A DNA stretch of 6,176 nucleotides, from assembly GCA_025357895.1 (NCBI GenBank), contig JANYLL010000130.1:1-6176 (forward strand), in the 5' to 3' direction. A program made the translations under genes and the position numbers. Below are positions 5,587-6,176 of this stretch, piece by piece (position 1 is the stretch's first letter; every line of letters starts with the position of its first letter). The notes beneath the pieces were generated by a model, which saw only the letters and a program-made list of their open reading frames with translations, was not told the origin of the DNA and did no database searches. This DNA is from Ignavibacteriota bacterium (GTDB taxonomy: Bacteria > Bacteroidota > Ignavibacteria > Palsa-1295).

Positions 5587-6176
5587 ATGATGAAACTGCG
5601 GAAAAAAACTTTATCTCATTTCACATTGATGCTGTTGATGGGAGTAAGCCTTGGTGCCTGTTCAAGCAGTTCGGTGCGACGCGACATCCGCACACCGGAG
5701 CATTTTCTTGATCTCGATCCCAATGCCGATTACCTGAAAGTGCATTTCCGCGACGGAAGGCTTACTGTCCTTTCGGACTGGCGGTCATTCGAAAAAGAGC
5801 GCATCATAATCGGAACAGGTTTTCGCTACGATGCCAACCGCACTTCTACTGGCATGGGAACAGATACGATTCCCTTCGATAAGATCGCTCTTCTCGAAAC
5901 AAATGTCGTTCATCCCGGTAATGGCTTAGTCGGCATGGCAGTCCTGACAGGTGGTACGCTTGCGCTGACGGTCTATTGCATTACCAATCCCAAAGCATGC
6001 TTCGGATCGTGCCCGACATTTTATGCATGGGACGGAAAATATTTTTCGCTGATGCCAGAAGGTTTTTCTTCCAGCGTGTTGCCTTCTCTCGAAGACCGAG
6101 ATATCGACGCGCTTTATAAAGCGAAGCCGACTTCGCGCACCTTCGAACTCCGTATGACGAACGAAGCGTTGGAAAC
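5587..6176 (+). CDS. Putative lipoprotein of unknown function, N-terminal part (3' truncated)
   Basis: ATG 5587 opens a frame of 196 codons that runs off the right edge; a second ATG at 5590 is an equally possible start. Residues 1-24 are a signal peptide: basic MMKLRKK, a hydrophobic core (LMLLMGVSL) and the lipobox L22-G-A-C25. The residues after Cys25 are Ser, not Asp, so the Asp+2 inner-membrane retention signal is absent. Residues 48-105 form a beta-rich stretch (YLKVHFRDGRLTVLSDW... IPFDKIALLETN). A glycine-rich hydrophobic segment follows at 111-131. Next comes C131, C138 and C142 with CFGSCPTFYAWDGKYF, then EGFSSSVLPSLEDRDIDALY and FELRMTNEALE. The Cys-containing motif and IDALY block match conserved hypothetical proteins I recall from Bacteroidota-like and deltaproteobacterial genomes; no function is known to me. 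There is no Shine-Dalgarno sequence. It is transcribed away from the efflux operon. Confidence 0.85.
   Translation, partial: MMKLRKKTLSHFTLMLLMGVSLGACSSSSVRRDIRTPEHFLDLDPNADYLKVHFRDGRLTVLSDWRSFEKERIIIGTGFRYDANRTSTGMGTDTIPFDKIALLETNVVHPGNGLVGMAVLTGGTLALTVYCITNPKACFGSCPTFYAWDGKYFSLMPEGFSSSVLPSLEDRDIDALYKAKPTSRTFELRMTNEALE

Overview
The window most resembles a member of the Bacteroidota/Chlorobiota group, possibly an Ignavibacteria- or Kapabacteria-like lineage. None of the four gene starts has a clear Shine-Dalgarno sequence. A minus-strand promoter candidate matches the Bacteroidota -33/-7 consensus (TTGACA, 17 bp, TATATTTG). The oxidoreductase, the RND permease and the partial lipoprotein all resemble subfamilies I recall from this group and its neighbours. 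The assignment is an inference; no marker gene is present.

Layout. Positions 1-480 (+) hold the C-terminal half of a Gfo/Idh/MocA-family oxidoreductase, cut by the left edge. It converges on a minus-strand two-gene efflux operon with only 4 bp between the two stop codons. The operon is read right to left: an RND inner-membrane permease (4909-1643, 1088 aa), a 36-bp gap, then the periplasmic adaptor (1606-485, 373 aa). Positions 4910-5586 are a 677-bp divergent intergenic region with no convincing gene. It holds several perfect or near-perfect palindromes, a strong minus-strand promoter candidate and a composite four-hairpin element. From 5587 (+) runs the N-terminal part of a lipoprotein of unknown function, cut by the right edge.

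How the genes work together. The permease and adaptor should form the inner-membrane and periplasmic parts of a proton-driven tripartite efflux pump. No outer-membrane channel is encoded here, although the adaptor keeps a TolC-docking (RLS) motif, so the channel is presumably encoded elsewhere. The permease keeps the transmembrane aspartate pair, Arg and Thr of the AcrB proton relay but has Ser where AcrB has Lys940.

I see no clear sign of a new multi-gene system. The part least explained by known genes is the repeat-rich divergent region, and in particular the minus-strand promoter that would give either a roughly 355-nt leader for the pump operon or a separate small transcript.
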